A stretch of DNA of 64,000 nt. Origin: Candidatus Desulfofervidus auxilii. Its GTDB lineage: Bacteria; Desulfobacterota; Desulfofervidia; Desulfofervidales; Desulfofervidaceae. The notes beneath the pieces are model-generated. The model ran no database searches. It saw only the letters and a list, made by a program, of their open reading frames with translations, and was not told the DNA's origin. A program made the translations under genes and the position numbers. Location: contig JAJSZS010000004.1 of assembly GCA_030262725.1 (NCBI GenBank), positions 1-64,000 on the forward strand, in the 5' to 3' direction. Position 1 is the stretch's first letter. The number at the start of each line of letters is the position of its first letter. Positions 1 to 10,305 of the stretch are shown here, piece after piece.

Positions 1-365
1 AGGTATTTCCCAAGATTTTCTTTTACTTCAAAAGAACCCGAACCCGTAACCATTAATTTTAATTTTCCTTTAAAATTATCCTGAATGATTTTTAAATATT
101 TACCTATATCCTTTACATATTGAGCCTCATCTACATAAAGAAACTTTTTATTAAGAAATATTTTAGCAAAAGATATAGGGTCTTTTTTTATCGCTTCTGC
201 ATATTCCTCAATTTCTAAGCTTATATACTCTCCGCCATACCTTTCTTCTAAATGTTTTAAAAAAGTAGTTTTACCACTTTGTCTCGGTCCTTTAATAAGG
301 ATTATCTCCTCTCTATTAATCCATTTTTCTAATTTTTTCTCTATTTTTCTTGGAAGATAGTCCAT
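1..365 (-). CDS. AAA-family ATPase, 5' part only (AAA_14/DUF4143-like)
   Basis: The reading frame opens at ATG 365 on the minus strand and runs off the left edge, giving about 121 residues. A P-loop is visible as GPRQSGKTT near residues 28-36, preceded by EEIILIKG. A Walker B-like strand follows as FLYVDEAQY, and a sensor-like MVTGSGS stretch comes later. This order and the GPRQ(S/V)GKTT form are typical of the AAA_14 ATPases usually followed by a DUF4143 region, often annotated simply as ATP-binding protein. Their cellular role is poorly defined. The gene diverges from cas4, with about 150 bp of AT-rich non-coding DNA between it and the cas4 promoter. There is no evidence that it belongs to the CRISPR system. 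Confidence 0.75.
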   Translation of the reverse strand, partial: MDYLPRKIEKKLEKWINREEIILIKGPRQSGKTTFLKHLEERYGGEYISLEIEEYAEAIKKDPISFAKIFLNKKFLYVDEAQYVKDIGKYLKIIQDNFKGKLKLMVTGSGSFEVKENLGKY

Positions 366-515
366 AAAAATTAGCCTTAAAAATGGAATATAGTCTAAAA
401 ATTATTTAACTCATTAATCAAAAAAATCAAGAGAATTTAAAACGGAAATTAAACAGATTGTTTTATTACACTGATTCATCTTTAAAAGCCTTAACGGAAT
501 TTAGTAATAATTAAA

Positions 516-544
516 TTGATTAATTTTTTGTTTTAAGTTACACT
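516..544 (+). promoter_or_regulatory. Promoter of cas4, leaderless geometry
   Basis: TTGATT (516-521), 17 nt, TACACT (539-544), then exactly 6 nt to ATG 551. No Shine-Dalgarno can fit. The geometry matches many other first genes in the window. Confidence 0.55.
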
Positions 545-550
545 TTTTAA

Positions 551-1057
551 ATGGAAAGCAATAAAATGCGTATTACAGGGTCACTCATTAATGCCTTTTA
601 TATTTGCCCACGTAAGGCATGGCTTTTAGCACATGAATTTGGTCCTGATCCAGAAAATGTCTTTATTGAATTAGGAAGGATATTATCAGAAGAAACCTAT
701 AGAAGGGAGAAAAAAGAGATTGTTTTAGAGAATATGAAGATTGATTTGATAAAAAGGGCAAAAGAAGATGTCATTGTAGGAGAAGTAAAGAAGTCTTCTA
801 AAGGGCATCATGCAGCAAAGATGCAACTTGTTTTTTATCTTTATCAACTTAAACAATATGGTATATCTGCTAAAGGAGAACTTTTAATCCCAAAAGAGAA
901 GAAAAAATTTAAAATAGATTTAACACAAGAGTTAGAAGGTGAATTAAAACAAACATTTTTAAGTATCAAAAAAACTATAAATCAAACACAACCACCATTG
1001 CCTAAAAAATCTTCTTTTTGTAGAAACTGCGCCTATAAAGATTTTTGCTGGGTTTAA
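551..1057 (+). CDS. cas4: CRISPR adaptation nuclease Cas4
   Basis: 168 residues. Cas4 is a RecB-like nuclease with an Fe-S cluster that trims prespacers and selects PAMs together with Cas1-Cas2. Visible marks are Cys19 in an N-terminal YICPRKAW motif, the RecB nuclease motif GEVKK (Glu78, Lys80), a QLVFYLYQL helix (Gln92) and a C-terminal cysteine set CRNCAYKDFC (Cys157, Cys160, Cys166). Together these give the four cluster cysteines. The length is normal for the family. The start ATG 551 fits a promoter whose -10 box ends 6 nt upstream. It is the first gene of cas4-cas1-cas2, the usual adaptation order of type I-A/I-B/I-D systems. The 116-bp gap to cas1 contains a second promoter. Confidence 0.93.
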   Translation: MESNKMRITGSLINAFYICPRKAWLLAHEFGPDPENVFIELGRILSEETYRREKKEIVLENMKIDLIKRAKEDVIVGEVKKSSKGHHAAKMQLVFYLYQLKQYGISAKGELLIPKEKKKFKIDLTQELEGELKQTFLSIKKTINQTQPPLPKKSSFCRNCAYKDFCWV

Positions 1058-1137
1058 TCTTCAAATTCAATAAGTAATTTTCTCCTAGAGGTTGGCATGT
1101 CTCAATATTAGATTACAAAAGAGATATATCAAAAAAA

Positions 1138-1166
1138 TTGACCTTACGTAAGTTACGTGATATTTT
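1138..1166 (+). promoter_or_regulatory. Promoter of cas1, leaderless geometry
   Basis: TTGACC (1138-1143), 17 nt, TATTTT (1161-1166), then 7 nt to ATG 1174. An upstream in-frame TTG at 1138 is part of this -35 box, which argues against using it as a start codon. Confidence 0.55.
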
Positions 1167-1173
1167 GATAAAA

Positions 1174-2166
1174 ATGAAAAGGACAATATATATCTTTTCT
1201 GATGGAGAATTGAGGAGGAAGCAAAATACTATTTATTTTGAAGGTGAGAAAGGACGTAAGTATATACCAGTAGAAAACATTACAGAGATTATGGTATTTG
1301 GTGAGATAACAATTAATAAGCGTATATTAGAATTTTTATCACAAAATGAAATTATTTTGCATTTTTTTAATCATTATGGTTATTACACAGGAAGTTTTTA
1401 TCCAAGGGAGCATTTAAATTCAGGCTATATGATTTTAAAACAAGCAGAGCATTATTTGGATAATGAAAAAAGATTGCTTTTAGCGCGTTTATTTGTATGG
1501 GGTGCAATAGAAAATATTAAAAAAGTCCTAAATTATTATATAAATCGTGGCGTAGAGTTAAATGAAATAAAAGAGAATATAAAAAATTTGCAAGAAACTA
1601 TTGGTGATTGTAAAAATGTAGAAGAACTTATGGCATTAGAGGGAAATGCAAGAGATTACTATTACAAAGGTTTTGATTTGATTTTGAATAATCCTGATTT
1701 TGTTTTTGAATCTCGCACTCGCCGTCCACCATTAAACAGGCTTAATGCATTAATTAGCTTTGGAAATAGCTTACTTTATACTGTAATATTGAGTGAGATT
1801 TATAAAACACATCTTGATCCAAGAATTGGCTTTTTGCATACAACAAATTTTAGGCGTTTTAGTCTAAATCTGGATATAGCTGAGATTTTTAAACCTATTA
1901 TTGTGGATAGATTAATTTTTACCCTAATTAATAAAGGCATGATTAAAAAGACCCATTTTGAAAAACATTTAAATGGGATTGTATTGAATGAAAAAGGAAG
2001 ATTGCTTTTTGTGGAAGAAATGGACAAAAGATTAAAAGCTACCATTAAGCATCAAAAATTAAGAAGAAATGTTTCTTATCGGCACTTAATAAAGCTTGAA
2101 TTATATAAATTGGAAAAACATTTAATGGATGAAACTTGTTATCAACCATTTATAGCGAGGTGGTAG
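1174..2166 (+). CDS. cas1: CRISPR-associated integrase Cas1 (type I-B-like)
   Basis: 330 residues from ATG 1174. Cas1 is the metal-dependent integrase that, as two dimers around a Cas2 dimer, inserts spacers at the leader end of the array. The N-terminus MKRTIYIFSDGELRR is typical of subtype I-B Cas1. The metal ligands are visible as Glu156 in ALEGNARDYYYKGF, His222 in GFLHTTNFRRFS and Asp234/Glu237 in LDIAEIFKP. The frame is open upstream to TTG 1138, but that codon lies in a -35 box and the family starts at MKRTIY, so the shorter form is preferred. The stop codon directly abuts the cas2 start. Confidence 0.95.
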   Translation: MKRTIYIFSDGELRRKQNTIYFEGEKGRKYIPVENITEIMVFGEITINKRILEFLSQNEIILHFFNHYGYYTGSFYPREHLNSGYMILKQAEHYLDNEKRLLLARLFVWGAIENIKKVLNYYINRGVELNEIKENIKNLQETIGDCKNVEELMALEGNARDYYYKGFDLILNNPDFVFESRTRRPPLNRLNALISFGNSLLYTVILSEIYKTHLDPRIGFLHTTNFRRFSLNLDIAEIFKPIIVDRLIFTLINKGMIKKTHFEKHLNGIVLNEKGRLLFVEEMDKRLKATIKHQKLRRNVSYRHLIKLELYKLEKHLMDETCYQPFIARW

Positions 2167-2430
2167 GTGTTTGTCATTATGGTTTATGATGTAGAGGTAA
2201 AAAGGGTAAATAAAGTATTAAAAACAGCAAGAAAATACCTTTATTGGGTGCAAAATTCCGTGCTTGAAGGTGATATAAGTCCTGCTAAATTAGAAAAATT
2301 AAAAAGTGAATTAAAACATATTATTAATGAAGAAAAGGATTCTATTGTTTTTTATACATTTCGCACTACACGCTATAGCTCAAGAGAAATAATGGGTATC
2401 AGAAAAGGTGGTGAAAATGCTATAATTTAG
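2167..2430 (+). CDS. cas2: CRISPR-associated protein Cas2
   Basis: 87 residues starting with GTG immediately after the cas1 stop, so translation is probably coupled. Cas2 forms the dimeric scaffold of the Cas1-Cas2 integration complex. The first β-strand MFVIMVYDVEVKRVNKVLK carries the conserved Asp8. The following ARKYLYWVQNSVLEG matches the family pattern (helix, then the Q-S-V-F/L-E-G strand). The length is ordinary. It is the last cas gene in the window. The 165 bp that follow form the array leader. No Cas3, Cas5-8 or Cas6 gene is visible, so interference genes must lie elsewhere. Confidence 0.94.
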   Translation: MFVIMVYDVEVKRVNKVLKTARKYLYWVQNSVLEGDISPAKLEKLKSELKHIINEEKDSIVFYTFRTTRYSSREIMGIRKGGENAII

Positions 2431-2595
2431 TCGTCGACCTTCAATAATGCAAAAAATCCTTTTGATCGACAACAATATTAAAAATTATTTTTACTTGACT
2501 TAATGGGAAAAAACTTGTTATTTTTAGATATGAAATTTATATTTATTAAAAATGTGGTTAATAATAACGCACTTGCATTTTCTATATAAAAATGG
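2431..2595 (+). promoter_or_regulatory. CRISPR leader with promoter
   Basis: 165 bp of AT-rich DNA lie between cas2 and the first repeat. The leader is on this side because cas genes adjoin it and the only altered repeat (last base C to T) is at the far right end. A promoter-like pair TTGACT (2495-2500), 17 nt, TTATTT (2518-2523) would start transcription near 2530, giving a left-to-right pre-crRNA. An ATG at 2530 opens a 19-codon frame ending at 2589, just before repeat 1; its meaning is unclear. Confidence 0.6.
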
Positions 2596-5500
2596 ATTTA
2601 GAGCTTACCTATGAGGGATTGAAACTCATTTCAAAATCTCCTTTACTCGATCACTTCATACATTTAGAGCTTACCTATGAGGGATTGAAACTAAGGGTGA
2701 GATTTCTATAAGACGTATATTTTGCTTGCATTTAGAGCTTACCTATGAGGGATTGAAACTTTGTATCTTTTTTATGCGTGCCGGTATCGAATAAAAATTT
2801 AGAGCTTACCTATGAGGGATTGAAACTTTCTTTAACAGCACGCCGCCAATTCTCATTGGCGAGATTTAGAGCTTACCTATGAGGGATTGAAACAAGTCTC
2901 AAGAATCCAGTCCTGACTAGGGTAACAATAATTTAGAGCTTACCTATGAGGGATTGAAACTTAACTTTTCAACACCTTCCCAATCAAAAACACTATAATT
3001 TAGAGCTTACCTATGAGGGATTGAAACCAATCAAAGTACAACTGCAACAACTCATAAAAATACATTTAGAGCTTACCTATGAGGGATTGAAACCAAGACT
3101 TCAATTGAAGACATTTTAATCAGCTATTTACATTTAGAGCTTACCTATGAGGGATTGAAACAAAAATCTGTCAAATCGTTTTGCTCATTCTCCAATTATT
3201 TAGAGCTTACCTATGAGGGATTGAAACTTTTCCAAAATTTAGTTTTACTATTGTGTCGAATGTGATTTAGAGCTTACCTATGAGGGATTGAAACGTCAGA
3301 GAGAAGATTGCCATTGACAAGACGAGCGAGCGAATTTAGAGCTTACCTATGAGGGATTGAAACAGCAAAAACTATAAATATTGCTACTAAACCGGCAAAT
3401 ATTTAGAGCTTACCTATGAGGGATTGAAACAAGATAAAATTTTCGTGAAAAGTGAAAAATTAGATTATTTAGAGCTTACCTATGAGGGATTGAAACAAGC
3501 GGAGTTGCATAAATAGTGCGAGCCGTACTGTATTTAGAGCTTACCTATGAGGGATTGAAACCAGGAACACGCAAATAATGAGGACTTGGATATATATGAT
3601 TTAGAGCTTACCTATGAGGGATTGAAACTATGCTTGTTATTATATGGGAGCTGTTTGTGAGCCGCATTTAGAGCTTACCTATGAGGGATTGAAACGACCA
3701 TGTTCCCCTTGATAGCTTTTTGGAAAAATACGGAATTTAGAGCTTACCTATGAGGGATTGAAACAGGAGAAACAATACTCCTTTTTCCAAGTTGCTAAGC
3801 ATTTAGAGCTTACCTATGAGGGATTGAAACAATTTTTCATTAACTGCAGCCACCACATTTTTTTTCTATTTAGAGCTTACCTATGAGGGATTGAAACTTG
3901 TAAAGATGCTTGCGCTAACCAAGCACCTTGATACATTTAGAGCTTACCTATGAGGGATTGAAACTCAGAGCAAGAAAAACCTTGGACTGCTTGTAATGGG
4001 GATTTAGAGCTTACCTATGAGGGATTGAAACAACCATTTAGGGGGCTTCCTATTTTTGTAAGTGTATTCATTTAGAGCTTACCTATGAGGGATTGAAACA
4101 TTGCTCTTGCAAGTCGTTTATTTCTTCCCCCAATTCATTTAGAGCTTACCTATGAGGGATTGAAACCACTGTAATCTTCAAAGATTGGTTTAACAGCCTG
4201 ACCGATTTAGAGCTTACCTATGAGGGATTGAAACTTGTGTCGAATGTGGAAGGTTTGCGTTTAGACCATGATTTAGAGCTTACCTATGAGGGATTGAAAC
4301 TGATATGCATGGAAATGTGATTCCATTTGAATATTTGCATTTAGAGCTTACCTATGAGGGATTGAAACTAAACTCGAAAACCTACCAATCTACACTCACC
4401 CTCATATTTAGAGCTTACCTATGAGGGATTGAAACTCGATTGTTAAAGTTACGTAATTGCTACCAGGATTATAAAATTTAGAGCTTACCTATGAGGGATT
4501 GAAACTAATATAGACAGGAGGTTAGGGTTAAGATGGATTTGAATTTAGAGCTTACCTATGAGGGATTGAAACAATTTCTATGATTACTTCCTTAATTTTG
4601 CCTATACTACATTTAGAGCTTACCTATGAGGGATTGAAACAAATAGGAGCAGGATGGGTTTTTTTTTTACTTTATTATTTAGAGCTTACCTATGAGGGAT
4701 TGAAACGTATTATAAATAATTCTGGCATTCAAACAAGTGGAGATTTAGAGCTTACCTATGAGGGATTGAAACTTTGATAACGCAGGATGCTACCTTGCTT
4801 GATAGACGTATTTAGAGCTTACCTATGAGGGATTGAAACAGAAAAACGGGCGATGGTTCTCCACCATCGCCCTTAAAATTTAGAGCTTACCTATGAGGGA
4901 TTGAAACCTTCAGAGAGGTAGACGTCCGAGATTAGTTAAAGTGATTTAGAGCTTACCTATGAGGGATTGAAACTCCCACATTTCTAACTGAAGATTTGCA
5001 AAATCCGTTGCATTTAGAGCTTACCTATGAGGGATTGAAACTTATTAAACCTACGACTGTCACTTAAAAGCCAAGGCAAATTTAGAGCTTACCTATGAGG
5101 GATTGAAACAAATCTCAAAGTTATACAGGATTTCTATTGAAGACATATTTAGAGCTTACCTATGAGGGATTGAAACCAGCAAAAGGTTTTGAGCAACAGA
5201 AAAGCTCGGGAAATTTAGAGCTTACCTATGAGGGATTGAAACATTGTGATTGACGAGGCGCAGAAGTATTTTTCAAAGATTAATTTAGAGCTTACCTATG
5301 AGGGATTGAAACATGGGAGCTGCTTGTGAGCCGCCCGCCGATGATGAATTTAGAGCTTACCTATGAGGGATTGAAACCTACTTCACTTAACCTAAGCTTT
5401 GTCGCCATCCAAATTTAGAGCTTACCTATGAGGGATTGAAACTTTCGAAGGAGGAGAAATTTTCAAACCTGGAAACCAATTTAGAGCTTACCTATGAGGG

Positions 5501-8500
5501 ATTGAAACTCGCAACATCGAAAGAAAGGTGAGAATGGAGCTGGAATTTAGAGCTTACCTATGAGGGATTGAAACTGGTCCCACATTGTTAGGAGGAGGAC
5601 TGACCAACACTCATTTAGAGCTTACCTATGAGGGATTGAAACTGTTTAGGGCACTCTTCCTTATTATAGTGTTAATCATATTTAGAGCTTACCTATGAGG
5701 GATTGAAACTCCTTTCAGGGTTTGGTAGATGGCAAAGGGATTTCAAATTTAGAGCTTACCTATGAGGGATTGAAACTTAATTTTCCTTGCCTTCTTTTCC
5801 ATGAACAAAACAAATTTAGAGCTTACCTATGAGGGATTGAAACTTGCGAAATCGAGAGCGGATTTTAAGACGCTTGGGTGATTTAGAGCTTACCTATGAG
5901 GGATTGAAACATTGGTGAGGGTGAAGTAACAGAACCGGACACGTCAGAATTTAGAGCTTACCTATGAGGGATTGAAACTCAAGTGATAGTGACGTATATG
6001 TGGAAGTATACGGGATTTAGAGCTTACCTATGAGGGATTGAAACCCGTGCTTGCGTATTTTTTCTTTCCTGCCACCCTTTCATTTAGAGCTTACCTATGA
6101 GGGATTGAAACTGAGGTTAGTGAGTTTGAAAAACCTAAAAGTATTTTTTATTTAGAGCTTACCTATGAGGGATTGAAACTTTAGGAATACCAGGCTCATG
6201 GAGTTTTGGTCTAGGATTTAGAGCTTACCTATGAGGGATTGAAACTTCTTCTTCTTTTTTAAGGAGCTCTAATTCTTGACGATTTAGAGCTTACCTATGA
6301 GGGATTGAAACTGGAAAACCGAGATACACACTTCAGGATATTAAAAGAATTTAGAGCTTACCTATGAGGGATTGAAACTCTATTCTTTAAAAAGGAGGTG
6401 ATAACTATGAAAGAAATTTAGAGCTTACCTATGAGGGATTGAAACATCTGTCATGCTCGACCCAAATATACATCCCTTACCTCAATTTAGAGCTTACCTA
6501 TGAGGGATTGAAACAAATGGGTATTTTAGGGTTTTTAGCGGAGTTTATAGCAATTTAGAGCTTACCTATGAGGGATTGAAACTCTTCTTTCCTAGCCAAA
6601 TATATGCCTGCAAATCTAAATTTAGAGCTTACCTATGAGGGATTGAAACCCCATTTCTGTAAACTTTGCCACTTTTTTGCCAAAAAATTTAGAGCTTACC
6701 TATGAGGGATTGAAACACAATTGAGGATTTGAGCTATGAATACAAAGTGAAAAATTTAGAGCTTACCTATGAGGGATTGAAACTCCTTGCACCTTGAACG
6801 AGCTGGCTTTATTCATCCAGATTTAGAGCTTACCTATGAGGGATTGAAACCTTTTCGAACCTCTTGGAAAAGATGCAAGACACAGCTGATTTAGAGCTTA
6901 CCTATGAGGGATTGAAACGCTGGTGCAGAAGTGATAATGATCTCACCAAAGCAGTATTTAGAGCTTACCTATGAGGGATTGAAACGATGATTTTCAAAAT
7001 AGCTGTGAACCGATTCTTTTACTTATTTAGAGCTTACCTATGAGGGATTGAAACATTTCTCTCCGTGAGCGATAATGTAAGGAGTCACGTCATTTAGAGC
7101 TTACCTATGAGGGATTGAAACTATAACAAAGTTCTTTTAAAGCTTCTACAATTTGTCATTTAGAGCTTACCTATGAGGGATTGAAACTTGTGCTGATGTT
7201 GAAATTATTCACCATCAATCTAGTATTTAGAGCTTACCTATGAGGGATTGAAACTCATTAAACTTACGAGCGTCACTTAAAACCCAAGGCAATTTAGAGC
7301 TTACCTATGAGGGATTGAAACTGGGACTATTGCTAATGGTGAGACAGCTTGGAGCAAGCATTTAGAGCTTACCTATGAGGGATTGAAACCTGTGCCGTGC
7401 GTTCATTTTTATATGTGGAAGACTTATTTAGAGCTTACCTATGAGGGATTGAAACAATTGATAACATCCTCTCAACCATTTACCTTCCAACCATTTAGAG
7501 CTTACCTATGAGGGATTGAAACTGCACTTCCAATACGTGATCTAAAAATTGCTTCTTTTATTTAGAGCTTACCTATGAGGGATTGAAACACCATTCCTTG
7601 ATTTCGTTAAAAGCCAGCCATATTTTATTTAGAGCTTACCTATGAGGGATTGAAACTTATTGGTGTTAACCCAAGAGTATTTAAAACAGCGTCATTTAGA
7701 GCTTACCTATGAGGGATTGAAACGCAAAACCGAACGGTACTGTACAAAGTAAAAAAATATATTTAGAGCTTACCTATGAGGGATTGAAACATGAAAAACT
7801 TAAGTCAAGAAGAACAAGAAATTTTGATTTAGAGCTTACCTATGAGGGATTGAAACACCCGATGCTCTCTTTGAGTGTCGGGTTTTTTTTACTTATTTAG
7901 AGCTTACCTATGAGGGATTGAAACTCAGGGAAAGGGTACTTTAAGTACATTAGAAAGTCCGGATTTAGAGCTTACCTATGAGGGATTGAAACTAGTTTTT
8001 GCTTAAAAATATGGGTATTTTGGGATTTTATTTAGAGCTTACCTATGAGGGATTGAAACCTTGATTATGGCGATGTAACATATTCATGGGAAGACTATTT
8101 AGAGCTTACCTATGAGGGATTGAAACTCTTCTTTTGAACCTGAAGAGTAAAAAATCTATCCCCATTTAGAGCTTACCTATGAGGGATTGAAACAACGGCA
8201 GAGAACTTTTTAATACATCTGCTTTGTTAATTTAGAGCTTACCTATGAGGGATTGAAACTTATTTTAGTAATGATTTTAAAATCGTTAAAGGAGGATTTA
8301 GAGCTTACCTATGAGGGATTGAAACTCTCCACGTTTGCGAGAGCGACGAAATGCTCTGTCGCATTTAGAGCTTACCTATGAGGGATTGAAACTTGTTTGA
8401 AAAATATTGAGAACAAACAATTGAAAGGAGAATTTAGAGCTTACCTATGAGGGATTGAAACCTTGTTCAATTGTTATGTGTTTTTCTCTGGCTAAAAAAA

Positions 8501-10211
8501 TTTAGAGCTTACCTATGAGGGATTGAAACAGAAAAAGGATTTTGGACAGAAATGGGGAAAGGGAATAATTTAGAGCTTACCTATGAGGGATTGAAACGTA
8601 CTTACAAATTGTCCATCGTCAATATTAGATGATTATTTAGAGCTTACCTATGAGGGATTGAAACTCAAGAACAATTGAAAGAGCTAGTTGGTGAAGGGGA
8701 GGTATTTAGAGCTTACCTATGAGGGATTGAAACTGAATCATTCTACCTTTTGCAAAATATTTTACTAAATTTAGAGCTTACCTATGAGGGATTGAAACGC
8801 AAAAGTTTTTGAGACGTTCTTCGAATACTCGGAGGATTTAGAGCTTACCTATGAGGGATTGAAACTTTAGTGACACTAAAAGAGTTAGAAAATTATGACG
8901 TGATTTAGAGCTTACCTATGAGGGATTGAAACGCCTTTTCCTTGCCCACTCCCACAACGGAGATGGGCTGATTTAGAGCTTACCTATGAGGGATTGAAAC
9001 TCAGGGTCCGGAGTGTGAGCCTCCTGCGGATGATGAATTTAGAGCTTACCTATGAGGGATTGAAACTTTTCTCCTGGTTTTTTCGCTAGAAATAAAAAAT
9101 TTAATTTAGAGCTTACCTATGAGGGATTGAAACGTCAAAAGGGCTATAAGGACTCTTACAGCTGGTGTGACGGATTTAGAGCTTACCTATGAGGGATTGA
9201 AACATGGTTTTCTATATCTACTTACTAAAGAACCTATAGGATTTAGAGCTTACCTATGAGGGATTGAAACACAGGACAGACAATCAGTGAAGTTTTTGCT
9301 GAAAAAGGATTTAGAGCTTACCTATGAGGGATTGAAACAGTGATGATGAGTTGCCAATCTGCACTCCTGAAGAGCGATTTAGAGCTTACCTATGAGGGAT
9401 TGAAACTTGTTTTTTCCACAACTCTAAACCATGTGCCATAATGAATTTAGAGCTTACCTATGAGGGATTGAAACTGATTTGTCTACCTGTGTGAGGGTAA
9501 GCAAGCACCACATTTAGAGCTTACCTATGAGGGATTGAAACGAAAGCTATTATGATGGAGGCTTAGACTTTAAAGATTATTTAGAGCTTACCTATGAGGG
9601 ATTGAAACCTTACATCAGTGTCATTTGGTGTAGCTAAAATATCAGATTTAGAGCTTACCTATGAGGGATTGAAACTAGTCACTTTTCCATTATCAGCTAC
9701 TTTATAAGTATTATTTAGAGCTTACCTATGAGGGATTGAAACATTAGGAAAATTCATAGTATTCCTAAAATTGAAAAACCAATTTAGAGCTTACCTATGA
9801 GGGATTGAAACAGTAAAGCCGTGTTATCATAAATCCAGATGTCGACTAGATTTAGAGCTTACCTATGAGGGATTGAAACTTTGATAACACAGGATGCTAG
9901 TTTAATTGATAGACGTATTTAGAGCTTACCTATGAGGGATTGAAACGAGAAAAAGTTGCAGCTAAGAAAGCGAGCGAGCGAGCATTTAGAGCTTACCTAT
10001 GAGGGATTGAAACTTTGTTGAGGACATAGAATCTGCACGCAAAAGAAGGAATTTAGAGCTTACCTATGAGGGATTGAAACTTTGATTTTATTGAACAATA
10101 TGAAATTAATTTTAAATTTAGAGCTTACCTATGAGGGATTGAAACTGCTAAACCTATTAACCCTATTCCTAATGCAATAGGATTTAGAGCTTACCTATGA
10201 GGGATTGAAAT
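2596..10211 (+). CRISPR. CRISPR array, 114 repeats of 30 bp and 113 spacers
   Basis: A 30-bp direct repeat begins ATTTAGAGCT, continues TACCTATGAG and ends GGATTGAAAC. I counted 114 copies by hand, from 2596 to 10211, with spacers of 35-40 bp (mostly 36-38). The repeats I read are identical except the final one, which ends in T instead of C, marking the trailer end. The ATTGAAAC 3' end is the usual 5' handle left by Cas6 in type I-A/I-B and III systems. With cas4-cas1-cas2 alongside, this suggests a type I-B-like array whose effector genes are not in this window. Several spacers form families of related sequence (about 3629, 5313 and 9001; 4773 and 9880; 5042 and 7255). Two spacers carry strong hairpins (4840-4877 and 7857-7894). 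Confidence 0.99.
7857..7890 (+). terminator. Intrinsic-terminator-like spacer inside the CRISPR array
   Basis: Spacer 79 folds as an 11-bp stem (ACCCGATGCTC, 7857-7867, with GAGTGTCGGGT, 7873-7883, including two G-T pairs) around a 5-nt loop. It runs directly into eight T residues in the direction of array transcription. It was probably captured from a foreign gene's terminator. It could reduce transcription of the 35 repeats downstream. Confidence 0.6.
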
Positions 10212-10305
10212 AATGCATACCTTGCCACATCTTGACGGCAGGCTAATTTAGAACTAATCTTAAGTACTTGAAGTTTATAAAGTATGAACAAGTGGAAGTA
10301 ATATT

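Noticed and set aside
1138-1173. Longer cas1 beginning at TTG 1138
   Set aside because: The TTG is part of a -35 box, the added residues are unlike the family, and MKRTIY at 1174 is the normal start.
4580-4777. Open frame within the CRISPR array giving a repeated peptide (LELTYEGLK)
   Set aside because: It is just the array repeat read in one frame together with two spacers; repeats are non-coding.
3094-5146. Similarity of spacer 8 (3094-3131) and spacer 38 (5110-5146) over ATTGAAGACAT
   Set aside because: A 14 of 15 match in AT-rich DNA among 113 spacers can arise by chance, and no protein-level agreement was found.
2596-10211. Deducing the PAM from overlapping spacers
   Set aside because: The flanks available (CTA before spacer 25, TAT before spacer 41) disagree and are too few.
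10212-10305. Search for an additional degenerate repeat after the last CRISPR repeat
   Set aside because: TAATTTAGAAC at about 10245 resembles only the first bases of the repeat; the similarity ends there.
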